A stretch of DNA of 64,000 bases from Streptomyces justiciae (GTDB taxonomy: Bacteria; Actinomycetota; Actinomycetes; Streptomycetales; Streptomycetaceae), in contig NZ_JADDXU010000003.1 of NCBI RefSeq assembly GCF_015163075.1, forward strand, positions 1 through 64,000, given 5' to 3'. This document shows, piece by piece, positions 16,584 through 25,949 of the stretch. The notes beneath the pieces were generated by a model. That model searched no databases. It was given only the letters and a program-made list of their open reading frames with translations, and had not been told where the DNA came from. Numbering within the stretch: the first letter of the stretch is position 1; the number at the start of each line of letters is the position of its first letter. The position numbers and the translations under genes are program-made.

Positions 16584-18281
16584 CTACGACGTCGACGGGC
16601 TCGGGTCGCCGCTGTCGCTGGGCGGCGGGGTCGAGCTCGCCGGGTCCGAAGGGGCCGTGTCGGTCGGGGTCGGGTCCGGGTCGGGCGACGAGGGCGGTGG
16701 GTCGCTCGGCGTCGGGTCCGTAGGCGCTGACGTGGTGGGTGTCGGGTCGGGGTCGTCGGACGAGGGCGGCGGGTCGGCGGGGGTGCCGGGGTCGGTCGGG
16801 GTGGGCGCGGTGCCGTAGCCCTCGATGGAGACGACGGCGCCGGCCGGTGACACGGCCACCCGCGCGCTCCAGTAGCCGGACGGCTCGCGCAGATGGTCCA
16901 CGTACACCTTGATCGTCAACGACTCGCCGACGGCGAGGGTTCCCGCGGACTGGCTGAGGTAGAGCCAGGAGGCGCCGGTGGTCGCGGACCAGCGGACCGG
17001 GGTGTCGCCGGTCGCGGTGAGCGTGATCAGCGTGGTGTCGCCGCTGTTCCCTGCCGCCACCTCCAGTTGGCCGGCGCCCTGCTTTCCGGCGCCCGCGACG
17101 CTGATGACCTCCACGGACACGTCGGGTTTGTTGCCCTTGGTGAAGCGGTCGCCGGGCGGGGTGCTGGCGTTGCCCGCGTTCTCGTAGCCGTCCCCGACCG
17201 CCTCACCGTCCAGGCCGTCCGGGCCGCGCGCCTCGCTGGCGGAGGCCGAGCGGCCCTCGGTGCCCTCGGCCGTGGACGTGCCCCGGTAGGCGGCCCAGAG
17301 CGCCAGGACCGGGGCCGCGACGACGGTGGCGACGACGGTCGTGGTGACGGCACGCGCGCGCAGGCGGTCGCGGCGGGCCGCGCGGTCCTTGGGGTCCATC
17401 GGGAAGCCACGCCGGTCGAAGCGCGGCGCGGCGGCGCCCCGCGCGCGCGGGAAGTGCGCCATGGCGACGTGCAGGGTCGCGCGGGGCGCCTCCAGGACGG
17501 GCAGTTCCGAGGGGGTGACGCTCGCGCCGGGCCAGCGGCCGGTGATCGCGCGCTCGGCGGTACGGCGGCAGCGCGGGCAGTCGTCGACATGCCGGACCAG
17601 CTCACGCCGTACGGCCGTGCTGAGCACCAGCTGGTGGTCGCCGGTGAGGCGGGCGACCCCCGGGCAGGTGCCGGTCTCCACGACGGCGAGGGCCGCGCGG
17701 GTGCGCTCGACCTCGCAGGCGGCGGCCGCGAGCAGTTCACGGGCGGCGGTGAGGTCCATGCCGAGGACGGCGGCCACCTCGTGGGCGGCGAGGTGGTGGC
17801 GGACGGCGAGTTCGAGGGCCTCGCGCTGCTCCGGGGTGGTGCCGGCGGCCTCCGGCCAGGCGAGCAGGGCGAGTTCACGCCGGCGCGCCTCCAGGACCTC
17901 CTCGGAGACGGGCGGGGCCGACGCTCTTACGGCGTTGTCACGGCCCGCCGCGTGGGTGGCCTGACGTTTCTGCTTGGCCTCGGCCAGCTTGCGCAGACAG
18001 GCCCAGCGGGCCAGCGCGTACAGCCAGGCCCGGCGGTCGCCCGCCGCGTCCGGGCCGCGGCGCTTCTCGGCGAGCGCGAGGACGTCACCGAGCGCGGCGG
18101 TGGCCGCGTCGTGGTCGCACAGCACCGACAGGCAGTAGGTGAACAGGCCGTCCAGGTACGGCTCGTAGCGCGCGGGCGGCCGCTGCGCCAACGTGCGCGC
18201 GGCACCGCGATCGCGCGCCTCCCGCCGCGCCCGATGTGCGCCGGTGGTACGGGTCGAGGTCTCCGGACTGCTGCTCATCAC
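16584..18281 (-). CDS. Membrane protein: sigma-like, zinc anti-sigma-like and BACON domains
   Basis: 565 residues. Residues 40-110 resemble sigma region 2 (PYLDGLFTYCLSVL...WACLRKL) and about 140-200 resemble region 4 (TPEQREALELAVRHHLAAHEVAAVLGM). A HVDDCPRC motif then fits the H-x3-C-x2-C zinc anti-sigma signature. One membrane helix lies near residues 310-335, followed outside by a BACON-like beta-sandwich (ASWLYLSQSAGTLAVGES) and a Pro/Ser/Thr/Asp-rich tail of about 90 residues. Sigma, anti-sigma and an extracellular sensor on one chain is unusual; whether it binds DNA is unknown. GTG at 18281 or ATG at 18278 could start it. Confidence 0.82.
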   Translation of the reverse strand: MMSSSPETSTRTTGAHRARREARDRGAARTLAQRPPARYEPYLDGLFTYCLSVLCDHDAATAALGDVLALAEKRRGPDAAGDRRAWLYALARWACLRKLAEAKQKRQATHAAGRDNAVRASAPPVSEEVLEARRRELALLAWPEAAGTTPEQREALELAVRHHLAAHEVAAVLGMDLTAARELLAAAACEVERTRAALAVVETGTCPGVARLTGDHQLVLSTAVRRELVRHVDDCPRCRRTAERAITGRWPGASVTPSELPVLEAPRATLHVAMAHFPRARGAAAPRFDRRGFPMDPKDRAARRDRLRARAVTTTVVATVVAAPVLALWAAYRGTSTAEGTEGRSASASEARGPDGLDGEAVGDGYENAGNASTPPGDRFTKGNKPDVSVEVISVAGAGKQGAGQLEVAAGNSGDTTLITLTATGDTPVRWSATTGASWLYLSQSAGTLAVGESLTIKVYVDHLREPSGYWSARVAVSPAGAVVSIEGYGTAPTPTDPGTPADPPPSSDDPDPTPTTSAPTDPTPSDPPPSSPDPDPTPTDTAPSDPASSTPPPSDSGDPSPSTS

Positions 18282-18466
18282 CCGTGGACCGTAGGACGCG
18301 GCAGTTGGCCCCTTCCCGCACCTTGAGCACTTTTACTCCGTACGGGTGAAACGATCCCTCATAAGGGGACAGGAACCTTCTGTTCCGGCGCTCTGAGTGT
18401 GACGTACGCCATTTTCTGAGTAGCCGTACTCATGTCCGGTCCACGGCGCGCTCACAGACTTCGAGC

Positions 18467-19150
18467 ATGAGACGAATTTCCCTGATGCCGCTGGCGGCAC
18501 TGACCGCGCTGTGCGGGCTCACGCTCGCGGGGTGCGGCAACGAACAGGCGGACACGCGCGCGAAGGCCGACGTGGACCATGTCCGGGCGGGTTCGTCCGG
18601 CTCCCCCACCACCCGTCCTGACCCGGCCGACGACGAGTCCGGCGACTCCGAGTTCATCGCGTTCATGATGCTCCTCAACACGGTCGCCGAACCGTGCCTG
18701 CCGGAGCTTCCGACCGCGGTGCCCCCGGAGGAGTCGGAAGCCATGGAAGAGATCCCTTCCGACGCGCCCCGCCCCGACGAACTGCCCCTCCCCGACGAGC
18801 CGCCGCCCTCGAGTGAACCGCGCGACCCCGAGGAGGCCTTCCAGGAGATCGAGCTGAGCTCCGTCGAGAAGTGCGACGCCGAGCAGCACGTCCGCCGCAT
18901 CACGAAGGCCCTCGCCGCGGGCACCGCCGACCCGGCGCCGGGCGACGTCGACGCGGTCCTGCGCGGGCTCGGCTACATCGAGGAGCGCATCGACGGCCCG
19001 CAACGCGCGCGTGGCGGGGTCGAGTTCACGCTCGACCTGCGGGTGATGGGCGGCTCGCTGTGCCTGTCCGGTACGACGACCGGCACGAAGACCACCATCG
19101 AGCCGTACGGCGCCGACGTGGAGGTCGCCTGCACGGAAGTGCGGAGGTGA
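18467..19150 (+). CDS. Putative lipoprotein
   Basis: 227 residues with a lipoprotein signal (MRRISLMPLAALTALCGLTLAGC, lipobox LAGC). The mature part begins with an acidic, Pro-rich disordered stretch (about residues 30-130) and ends in a compact domain with three more cysteines (EKCDAE, SLCLSG, VACTEV). I do not recognise the family. It is divergent from the sigma/BACON gene, separated by 185 bases that must hold both promoters; no clear Shine-Dalgarno precedes the ATG. Confidence 0.78.
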   Translation: MRRISLMPLAALTALCGLTLAGCGNEQADTRAKADVDHVRAGSSGSPTTRPDPADDESGDSEFIAFMMLLNTVAEPCLPELPTAVPPEESEAMEEIPSDAPRPDELPLPDEPPPSSEPRDPEEAFQEIELSSVEKCDAEQHVRRITKALAAGTADPAPGDVDAVLRGLGYIEERIDGPQRARGGVEFTLDLRVMGGSLCLSGTTTGTKTTIEPYGADVEVACTEVRR

Positions 19151-19207
19151 GGCGCGGAAACTGAGCCGCGGCGGGCGTTGTCAGTGCGGGCGGCTACGGT
19201 TTCGTCC

Positions 19208-20617
19208 ATGGCTGCCCGTACGAAGACCGCCAAGGACCGCCCCGCCTTCCGCTGCACCGAGTGCGGCTGGCAGACGGCGAAGTGGCTCGGCCGCTGCCCC
19301 GAATGCCAGGCATGGGGGACGGTCGAGGAGTACGGCGCGCCCGCGGTGCGTACGACGGCACCCGGCCGCGTCACCACCTCCGCCCTGCCCATCGGCCAGG
19401 TCGACGGCCGTCAGGCGACCGCCCGCTCCACCGGCGTGCCCGAGCTGGACCGCGTCCTGGGCGGCGGCCTCGTCCCCGGCGCGGTCGTGCTGCTGGCGGG
19501 CGAGCCCGGCGTGGGCAAGTCCACGCTCCTGCTCGACGTGGCGGCCAAGTCGGCGAGCGACGAGCACCGCACGCTGTACGTCACGGGCGAGGAGTCGGCG
19601 AGCCAGGTGCGGCTGCGCGCCGACCGCATCAAGGCCATCGACGACCATCTGTACCTCGCCGCGGAGACCGACCTGGCCGCCGTCCTCGGCCACTTGGACG
19701 CGGTGAAGCCGTCCCTGCTGATCCTCGACTCGGTGCAGACGGTGGCCTCCCCGGAGATCGACGGCGCCCCCGGCGGCATGGCCCAGGTGCGCGAGGTCGC
19801 GGGCGCGCTCATCCGGGCCTCCAAGGAACGCGGCATGTCCACGCTCCTGGTGGGCCATGTCACCAAGGACGGCGCGATCGCGGGCCCGCGCCTGCTGGAG
19901 CACCTCGTGGACGTGGTGCTCTCCTTCGAGGGCGACCGGCACGCGCGCCTCCGTCTCGTCCGGGGCGTCAAGAACCGGTACGGCGCGACGGACGAGGTCG
20001 GCTGCTTCGAACTGCACGACGAGGGCATTACGGGCCTTGCGGACCCGAGCGGACTTTTCCTGACCCGTCGTGACGAACCGGTCCCCGGCACCTGTCTGAC
20101 GGTCACCCTGGAGGGCCGCCGCCCGCTGGTGGCCGAGGTCCAGGCCCTGACGGTCGACTCCCAGATCCCCTCCCCCCGGCGCACCACCTCCGGTCTGGAG
20201 ACCTCCCGCGTCTCGATGATGCTGGCCGTCCTGGAGCAGCGGGGCCGGATCAGCGCCCTCGGCAAGCGGGACATCTACTCCGCGACGGTCGGCGGAGTGA
20301 AGCTCTCGGAGCCCGCCGCGGACCTGGCCATCGCCCTCGCGCTGGCCTCCGCCGCGAGCGACACCCCGCTGCCCAAGAACCTCGTCGCGATCGGCGAAGT
20401 AGGCCTCGCGGGCGAGGTCAGACGGGTCACGGGCGTCCAGCGCCGACTGGCCGAGGCCCACCGTCTGGGCTTCACGCACGCCCTCGTGCCGGGCGACCCC
20501 GGCAAGATCCCTCCCGGTATGAAGGTCCTGGAAGTCGCCGACATAGGGGACGCCCTGAGAGTCCTTCCGCGCTCGCGTCGGCGAGAGGCCCCACGGGACG
20601 AGGAGGAGCGCCGGTAG
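19208..20617 (+). CDS. radA: DNA repair protein RadA
   Basis: 469-residue RecA-related ATPase promoting branch migration in recombination. It has the N-terminal C4 zinc finger (CTECGWQT...GRCPEC), Walker [10 protein letters not shown], the RadA-specific KNRYG motif (KNRFG in many species) and a C-terminal Lon-protease-like domain. ATG at 19208 is chosen because TACGGT lies seven bases upstream (leaderless pattern) and the family starts there; the frame is open to 19178. disA follows 82 bases downstream, a common pairing in actinobacteria and firmicutes. Confidence 0.96.
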   Translation: MAARTKTAKDRPAFRCTECGWQTAKWLGRCPECQAWGTVEEYGAPAVRTTAPGRVTTSALPIGQVDGRQATARSTGVPELDRVLGGGLVPGAVVLLAGEPGVGKSTLLLDVAAKSASDEHRTLYVTGEESASQVRLRADRIKAIDDHLYLAAETDLAAVLGHLDAVKPSLLILDSVQTVASPEIDGAPGGMAQVREVAGALIRASKERGMSTLLVGHVTKDGAIAGPRLLEHLVDVVLSFEGDRHARLRLVRGVKNRYGATDEVGCFELHDEGITGLADPSGLFLTRRDEPVPGTCLTVTLEGRRPLVAEVQALTVDSQIPSPRRTTSGLETSRVSMMLAVLEQRGRISALGKRDIYSATVGGVKLSEPAADLAIALALASAASDTPLPKNLVAIGEVGLAGEVRRVTGVQRRLAEAHRLGFTHALVPGDPGKIPPGMKVLEVADIGDALRVLPRSRRREAPRDEEERR

Positions 20618-20699
20618 ACTTTGCCCTGGTCTCGCCCGTCCGTACGAACCGAATGTGCGAAACGGGAGCGCCAGAAGAACCTGCGACCGGAGGAGTGCA

Positions 20700-21824
20700 G
20701 TGGCAGCCAACGACCGGGCAGCAGCTCCCGGAAAGTCCGGCGGGAGCTCCGGTGCCGATGGCCTGATGCGCGCCTCACTGAGCGCCGTGGCACCCGGCAC
20801 GGCCCTGCGCGACGGCCTGGAGCGGATTCTCCGCGGCAACACGGGCGGGCTCATCGTGCTCGGCTTCGACAAGACGGTGGAGCCGATGTGCACGGGCGGT
20901 TTCGTCCTGGACGTCGAGTTCACGGCCACGCGCCTGCGTGAGCTGTGCAAGCTCGACGGCGGCATCGTGCTCTCCTCGGACCTGTCGAAGATCCTGCGGG
21001 CCGGCGTCCAGCTGGTCCCGGACCCGACGATCCCGACGGAGGAGACCGGCACCCGTCACCGCACGGCGGACCGGGTCTCCAAGCAGGTCGGCTTCCCGGT
21101 CGTCTCGGTCTCCCAGTCGATGCGTCTGATCGCCCTCTACGTCGACGGCCAGCGCCGCGTCCTGGAGGACTCCGCGGCGATCCTGTCCCGCGCGAACCAG
21201 GCCCTGGCAACCCTGGAGCGGTACAAGCTCCGCCTGGACGAGGTCGCGGGAACGTTGTCAGCGCTGGAGATCGAGGACCTCGTCACGGTCCGGGACGTCT
21301 CCGCGGTGGCCCAGCGCCTGGAGATGGTCCGCCGCATCGCGACGGAGATCGCCGAGTACGTGGTCGAGCTCGGCACGGACGGCCGCCTCCTGGCCCTCCA
21401 GCTCGACGAGCTGATCGCGGGCGTGGAGCCGGAACGCGAACTGGTGGTCCGGGACTACGTCCCCGAGCCCACGGCCAAGCGCTCCCGCACGGTCGAAGAG
21501 GCCCTGTACGAACTGGACGCCCTCACCCACGCCGAGCTGCTCGAACTCTCCACGGTGGCCCGCGCCTTGGGCTACACCGGCTCACCGGAGGCCCTGGACT
21601 CCGCGGTCTCCCCCCGAGGCTTCCGCCTCCTGGCTAAGGTCCCGAGGCTCCCGGGCGCGATCATCGACCGCTTGGTGGAGCATTTCGGCGGCCTGCAGAA
21701 GCTGCTGGCGGCAAGCGTGGACGACTTGCAGACGGTGGATGGGGTCGGCGAGGCAAGGGCGAGGAGCGTGCGAGAGGGCTTGTCCCGCTTGGCCGAGAGC
21801 TCGATCCTAGAACGGTACGTATAG
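20700..21824 (+). CDS. disA: Diadenylate cyclase DisA
   Basis: Makes cyclic di-AMP from two ATP and scans DNA. 374 residues. The DAC domain (about 25-155) holds the RHR-type motif GTRHRTA and the catalytic Asp in KLDGGIV (D86; most DisA proteins read DGA). A helical linker and a C-terminal helix-hairpin-helix domain ([14 protein letters not shown]) bind branched DNA. GTG at 20700 follows GGAGGAG by about five bases. Cyclic di-AMP in Streptomyces acts through ydaO riboswitches and potassium/ion control; a candidate riboswitch lies at 34.8-35.0 kb. Confidence 0.96.
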   Translation: MAANDRAAAPGKSGGSSGADGLMRASLSAVAPGTALRDGLERILRGNTGGLIVLGFDKTVEPMCTGGFVLDVEFTATRLRELCKLDGGIVLSSDLSKILRAGVQLVPDPTIPTEETGTRHRTADRVSKQVGFPVVSVSQSMRLIALYVDGQRRVLEDSAAILSRANQALATLERYKLRLDEVAGTLSALEIEDLVTVRDVSAVAQRLEMVRRIATEIAEYVVELGTDGRLLALQLDELIAGVEPERELVVRDYVPEPTAKRSRTVEEALYELDALTHAELLELSTVARALGYTGSPEALDSAVSPRGFRLLAKVPRLPGAIIDRLVEHFGGLQKLLAASVDDLQTVDGVGEARARSVREGLSRLAESSILERYV

Positions 21825-21831
21825 GCACCTA

Positions 21832-21853
21832 AGGGGCGCGGGGAACTGCGCGA
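21832..21853 (+). repeat. Interspersed intergenic repeat, copy B
   Basis: 22 bases identical to the minus strand of 14551-14572, core GCGGGGAACTGCGCG. It starts eight bases after the disA stop. Both copies sit right behind a stop codon, in the same orientation relative to the gene. Confidence 0.7.
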
Positions 21854-21902
21854 CCAGCCCCCACACAGCAGCACACGACCATCAACCCACTGCGGCAGCC
21901 CC

Positions 21903-22733
21903 TTAGTCGCTCTCCAGCACGAACGACGTCTGCACCTTCGCAAACCCCGGCGCAGCCAACTCCACCAGGTACGTCCCAGCCCCGGCCACCCCCGCGGGCG
22001 GCGTCGCACACTGCGGAGCACTCGGCTTACGGTCCCACTTCACGGTGTACGTGATGCTGCTACCGGCCGGCGCCCGGAACACCAGACTCCCCGCCGTCTT
22101 CGGGCAGTCGGCAGACGACCAGTACTCTTCGTCCTCCGCGGCCTGAGTGATCGTCAACACCGCGCTCTTCGGCCCGAGATCGACCTTGCAGTCACTGCCG
22201 GAGGAATTGGTCGCGGTCACCAGCAGCGTGGGCGTCTCACCGGGCCCGTACCCGTTGTGAAGACTGCGCACGGTCAACTTCACCGCGCCTGTCGTGCAGT
22301 TGGGCAGCGTCGAGCCCGCCGGCACCGTGTCGTTCTGACCGACACCACTGCCCGCACCGCCACCGGCCGCCCCACCGTCCGAGCCGCCGGAACCGGAGGA
22401 ACCCGAGGACCCGGAACCCGCGGTCGAACCGGAACCGTCTCCGGACCCGTCACCGGAGCCCGACCCACCACCGTCCCCGCCACCGCTCGACTCGTCGCGC
22501 CCGCCCGGCGCTTGACTGATCGCAGGCCCGGAACTCGACGGTCCCGGGGTGATGGAGGGCGCGGGATTCTTGCCGTTGGTCCCGTCGGCACCGTTCTTGC
22601 CGCCACCACCGCCCGACGTGACCACCCAGGCGATCAGCAGCGCCAACAGGGCCAAGACAGACAGCAGTACGGCCCTCCGTCGCCAGTAGATGGAGGAGGG
22701 AAGCGGCCCAACCGGATTGCGCAGAGATCCCAC
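21903..22733 (-). CDS. Membrane-anchored extracellular protein with Gly/Ser linker
   Basis: 276 residues. A short basic N-terminus and one membrane helix (about residues 21-42, AVLLSVLALLALLIAWVV) are followed by some 100 residues of Gly/Ser/Asp-rich linker and a C-terminal beta-type domain of about 125 residues with four cysteines (LPNC, SDCKVD, SADCPK, APQCAT), probably two disulfides. Function unknown; possibly a DUF4232-like surface protein. GTG at 22733 is chosen because TACAGT lies seven bases upstream; the longer frame to 22925 would run over the PAP2 promoter. Confidence 0.78.
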   Translation of the reverse strand: MGSLRNPVGPLPSSIYWRRRAVLLSVLALLALLIAWVVTSGGGGGKNGADGTNGKNPAPSITPGPSSSGPAISQAPGGRDESSGGGDGGGSGSGDGSGDGSGSTAGSGSSGSSGSGGSDGGAAGGGAGSGVGQNDTVPAGSTLPNCTTGAVKLTVRSLHNGYGPGETPTLLVTATNSSGSDCKVDLGPKSAVLTITQAAEDEEYWSSADCPKTAGSLVFRAPAGSSITYTVKWDRKPSAPQCATPPAGVAGAGTYLVELAAPGFAKVQTSFVLESD

Positions 22734-22908
22734 GGCGCAAACTGTACGAGAGATCGGCGCCTCCGCTGCCCCTACCCGCCGCGGGGGATCACAACTTTTC
22801 CGGATCATCATTCCGGACGCGGGCGTTCCACCCCTGTCTTTCGTCGGGTGCGGCTCCTGACGATCGCGGGGTGTGACCGTATCGGCCCGCCGCCTACGGT
22901 CCGTGACC

Positions 22909-23544
22909 ATGGATGACGAGGACACCGCGCTCTACCGCGACATCACCGACTTCGCCCACGACACCCCTACGTGGGTACAGCACACGGCCGAGACATGGAC
23001 GGAGGCCGGACTCCTGCTGTTCGCCGCGCTGTTCGTCCTCGCGTGGTGGCGCGCCCGCCGCACCGAGGCACGCCCGTTCGCGATCGCGGCCCTTGCACCT
23101 CTGGCCACGGCTCTGGCGTATGTGTGCAGCGAGGTGCTCAAGTCCGGTTTCCGGGAGGAACGCCCGTGCCGGGCCGTCGCGACGGCGGCGCCGTCCCTCG
23201 CGGACTGTCCGCCGCCCGGCGACTGGTCGTTCCCCAGCAACCACGCCACGATCGCGGGCGCGGCGGCCGTCGCCCTCGTGCTGGTCCGCCGGGCACTGCT
23301 GTGGTTGACGGTCCCGCTCGCCCTTCTCATGGCCTTCTCGCGCGTCTTCGTCGGCGTCCACTATCCGCACGACGTGGCGGCGGGGCTGGCGCTCGGAGCG
23401 CTGGTCGCCGCCTTCGCCGTACGGCTGGGCAGTCAACCGGCGACCCGGCTTGTCCTGGCGATGCGGGCCTCGTCGATGCCTGCCGTGCGGTGGTTCGCGG
23501 GGCCGGGGCCGGCGGCGCACCGGGCGTCGTACGAGCTGCGCTGA
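22909..23544 (+). CDS. PAP2-family membrane phosphatase
   Basis: 211 residues with about five membrane helices. The three phosphatase motifs are present: KSGFREERPC (K-x6-RP), SFPSNHAT (PSGH-type with Asn for Gly) and SRVFVGVHYPHDV (SR-x5-H-x3-D). Such enzymes dephosphorylate lipid phosphates, for example undecaprenyl pyrophosphate, at the outer face of the membrane; the exact substrate is not determinable. ATG at 22909 follows TACGGT by eight bases, so the mRNA may be leaderless. Divergent from the linker protein gene. Confidence 0.88.
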   Translation: MDDEDTALYRDITDFAHDTPTWVQHTAETWTEAGLLLFAALFVLAWWRARRTEARPFAIAALAPLATALAYVCSEVLKSGFREERPCRAVATAAPSLADCPPPGDWSFPSNHATIAGAAAVALVLVRRALLWLTVPLALLMAFSRVFVGVHYPHDVAAGLALGALVAAFAVRLGSQPATRLVLAMRASSMPAVRWFAGPGPAAHRASYELR

Positions 23545-23547
23545 GCC

Positions 23548-24213
23548 TCAGCCCTGCGGATCCATCAGCCCGGCCTCGTACGCCACGATCGCCGCCTGTA
23601 CGCGGTTGCGCACGCCGAGCCGGTCGAGGACCGCGCTGACGTACGCCTTCACCGTGCCCTCGACGAGGTGCAGCCGGGCGGCGATCTCGGGGTTGGACAG
23701 GCCGGTGCCGACCAGGGCGAGCACCTCGCGTTCGCGCGGGCTGAGTTCGGCCACGCGCGCGCGTGCCGCGGTCTCGCGGTCGAGGCGGTCACTGTCGCGC
23801 CGGCCGCTGTCGACGACGTACCGGGCGACCTTCGGGGACAGGAAGGCCCCGCCGCCCGCGACCGCCCGTACGCCCGCGATGAGTTCGTACGGGTCCCCGG
23901 ACTTGAGCAGGAAGCCGGTGGCTCCGTCGCTCAGCGCGCGGGCCACGTAAGCCTGTTCGGAGAAGGTGGTGAGCATCGCGACGGCGGTACGGGGGACGGT
24001 CCGTACGATCTCCTCGGCGGCGGCCAGGCCGTCCAGGCGGGGCATGCGGATGTCGAGGAGGGCCACGTCCGGGCGGTGTGCCTGGGCGAGGCGGACGGCC
24101 TCGCGGCCGTCCGCCGCCTCCGCGACGACCTCCGTCTCACCGCTGCCGGCGAGGATGGCGGACACGCCCGCGCGGATCATGGCCTCGTCGTCGGCCAGCA
24201 GTACGCGGATCAC
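23548..24213 (-). CDS. LuxR-type response regulator
   Basis: 221 residues of the NarL/FixJ family. Receiver domain with phosphoacceptor D54 (ALLDIRMP), acidic pair ADDE near the N-terminus, and a C-terminal LuxR helix-turn-helix (LSPREREVLALVGTGLSNPEIAARL). GTG start overlaps the stop of the kinase gene (GTGA, 24210-24213), so the pair is translationally coupled. Target genes are unknown. Confidence 0.93.
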   Translation of the reverse strand: MIRVLLADDEAMIRAGVSAILAGSGETEVVAEAADGREAVRLAQAHRPDVALLDIRMPRLDGLAAAEEIVRTVPRTAVAMLTTFSEQAYVARALSDGATGFLLKSGDPYELIAGVRAVAGGGAFLSPKVARYVVDSGRRDSDRLDRETAARARVAELSPREREVLALVGTGLSNPEIAARLHLVEGTVKAYVSAVLDRLGVRNRVQAAIVAYEAGLMDPQG

Positions 24214-25949
24214 GGGCGGGCCTCCGGGCTTGCGGGCGTGCGTCCGGCTCCGGGGATCAGGTCCTTCGTCACCAGCCGCCCGTCGTCGTCGAAGCAGAGC
24301 CGGAAGTGGTCGACGGAGACGAGGAGTTCGCCGCTGGCACGGTAGTAGCGGCAGTCGGTGTTCGGAGGCGGTGCCGGGGCGCGTTCCACGGGGGCGTCGC
24401 GGACGGTGCGATCCGGCAGCACGCGCGCGAGGTCGGCGGCGGCGGTGCCGGGGCGCAGTGCGGCGTAGGCGGAGGACGTCAGCACGGAGTGGGTCTCCGT
24501 GTAGGCGTACCAGCCGAAGCCGCCGCCGATCAGCACGATCCCGGCGGAGGCGGCGAGGGCCACCGCGCGCGTGATGCTCAACGGGGCGCGTCGCCGGGGC
24601 TGTTCGGGGACGTACGCCCGTACCCGGAAGCCGTCCTCGTACGGCCCCGCCTCGAACTCTCCACCGAGCGCCGTGACGGCGCCCCGCAACCCCAGCAGCC
24701 CGCTGCCGCCCCCGGCCGGACCTGGGACCGAATGCGGCCGCGTGGCCCGCCCGTTGGTGACGGTGACCGTGTTCCCGGCCAACGCCACGACCACGGCCGC
24801 CCCGGGCGCGTGCCGCGCCGCATTGGTGAGCCCCTCGCGCACCACCCGGTAGAGCAGCCGCCCGACGGCACTACGGGGGTCCGCCTCGGCATCCTCGGGA
24901 CGCGCCTGAACCGCACACGTGCCCATCTCGGCGCCCTCGGGACGCGCCTCAACCACACACGGGCCCATCCCGGCACCCTCGGGACGCGCCTCAACCGCAC
25001 ACGGGCCCATCCCGGCGCCCTCGGGACGCGCCTCAACCGCACACGGGCCCATTCCGGCGCCCTCGGGGCGCAGCTCAGCCCCGCGGCGGCCAGCCTTGGC
25101 ACCCTCGACCCCATGGGTGCCCGCCGCAACCCGATCGAGCCGCACCGACAGCCCCGACTCCGCCGAGCGGGCGACGAGTTGGGGGACCGTCTCGCCCGGC
25201 GGGGTGAGGGGTGCGGGGTCGTCGGGGTCCCTGAGTACGTCGATGATCTGGTGCAGCCGGTCCGTGGCGTCGGCGGCGGCCGTGCGGAGGTCGGCCACGG
25301 CGGATCGGTGCTCCGGCGCGAGTCCGGGGGCCATCTGGAGGGCGCCCGCGCGCAGTGCGAGGAGGCTCAGTTCGTGGCCCAGCGAGTCGTGCATGTCCTG
25401 GGCGATGCGGGCCCGTTCGCGCAGCCGCGCCTGTCGCTGCTCGCCCTCCAGGCGCGCCGCGCGGGACCAGCCGGCGGCGGCCAGCTCGCGGCTCTGCCGC
25501 CAGTGGCGGCCGCCCAGCCAGGGGAAGACACTGCCGAAGAGCAGGGTGCACATCAGGACCACCCACTCCGGTGCCGGGTCGACCCCGACGAGCGCGATCC
25601 TCACCGTGCCCGCGCAGCCCACGGCCGCGAAGACCGCCCATGCCGGGCGCACCCGGTCCGCCCGCAGCCCCAGCAGCAGGGCGAAGGCGGCCAGGGCGGG
25701 GCCGTACGAGACGCTGAACAGCGCGGGGGTGGATGCCAGGCTCAGTACGGCCACCGCCGCGAACGCCTCCAGGGGCCGGCGTCGGGACAGGGCGGCCGCC
25801 ACCGCCAGGACGCCCAGGCCGGCCGCCTGCTGCCACCCCGCGCGCGGTTCGTTCAGGCCGACGCGGTCCGCCGTCAGCGCGGGCAGCGCCAGGGCCGCCC
25901 AGAGCAGGCAGGCCCGTCGTAGGTGAGGACGTTGGTGAGGACGTTCCAT
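24210..25949 (-). CDS. Sensor histidine kinase with internal 14-residue repeats
   Basis: 579 residues. About four N-terminal membrane helices (to residue 145), a HisKA_3 dimerisation helix with phospho-His 187 (QDMHDSLGHEL), and a HATPase with N-box LTNAARH and GLLGLRG. Between them, residues about 291-353 are four-plus copies of a 14-residue unit (ARPEGAGMGPCAVE) encoded by 42-bp repeats, absent from ordinary kinases. After the ATPase domain a further membrane helix (462-481) and an outer domain with two cysteines follow, also unusual. TAACGT lies seven bases before the ATG, so it is probably leaderless. Confidence 0.9.
   Translation of the reverse strand: MERPHQRPHLRRACLLWAALALPALTADRVGLNEPRAGWQQAAGLGVLAVAAALSRRRPLEAFAAVAVLSLASTPALFSVSYGPALAAFALLLGLRADRVRPAWAVFAAVGCAGTVRIALVGVDPAPEWVVLMCTLLFGSVFPWLGGRHWRQSRELAAAGWSRAARLEGEQRQARLRERARIAQDMHDSLGHELSLLALRAGALQMAPGLAPEHRSAVADLRTAAADATDRLHQIIDVLRDPDDPAPLTPPGETVPQLVARSAESGLSVRLDRVAAGTHGVEGAKAGRRGAELRPEGAGMGPCAVEARPEGAGMGPCAVEARPEGAGMGPCVVEARPEGAEMGTCAVQARPEDAEADPRSAVGRLLYRVVREGLTNAARHAPGAAVVVALAGNTVTVTNGRATRPHSVPGPAGGGSGLLGLRGAVTALGGEFEAGPYEDGFRVRAYVPEQPRRRAPLSITRAVALAASAGIVLIGGGFGWYAYTETHSVLTSSAYAALRPGTAAADLARVLPDRTVRDAPVERAPAPPPNTDCRYYRASGELLVSVDHFRLCFDDDGRLVTKDLIPGAGRTPASPEARP
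24893..25080. repeat. 42-bp in-frame tandem repeat in histidine kinase gene
   Basis: Units start at 24893, 24935, 24977 and 25019, with a partial fifth at 25061-25080. They differ by only a few bases each. 42 bp is 14 codons, so copy-number change keeps the frame. Each full unit adds one Met-Gly-x-Cys. Confidence 0.95.

Noticed and set aside
24893..25080. Possible CRISPR-like array
   Set aside because: Units are contiguous without spacers, in frame with a histidine kinase gene, and no cas genes are present.
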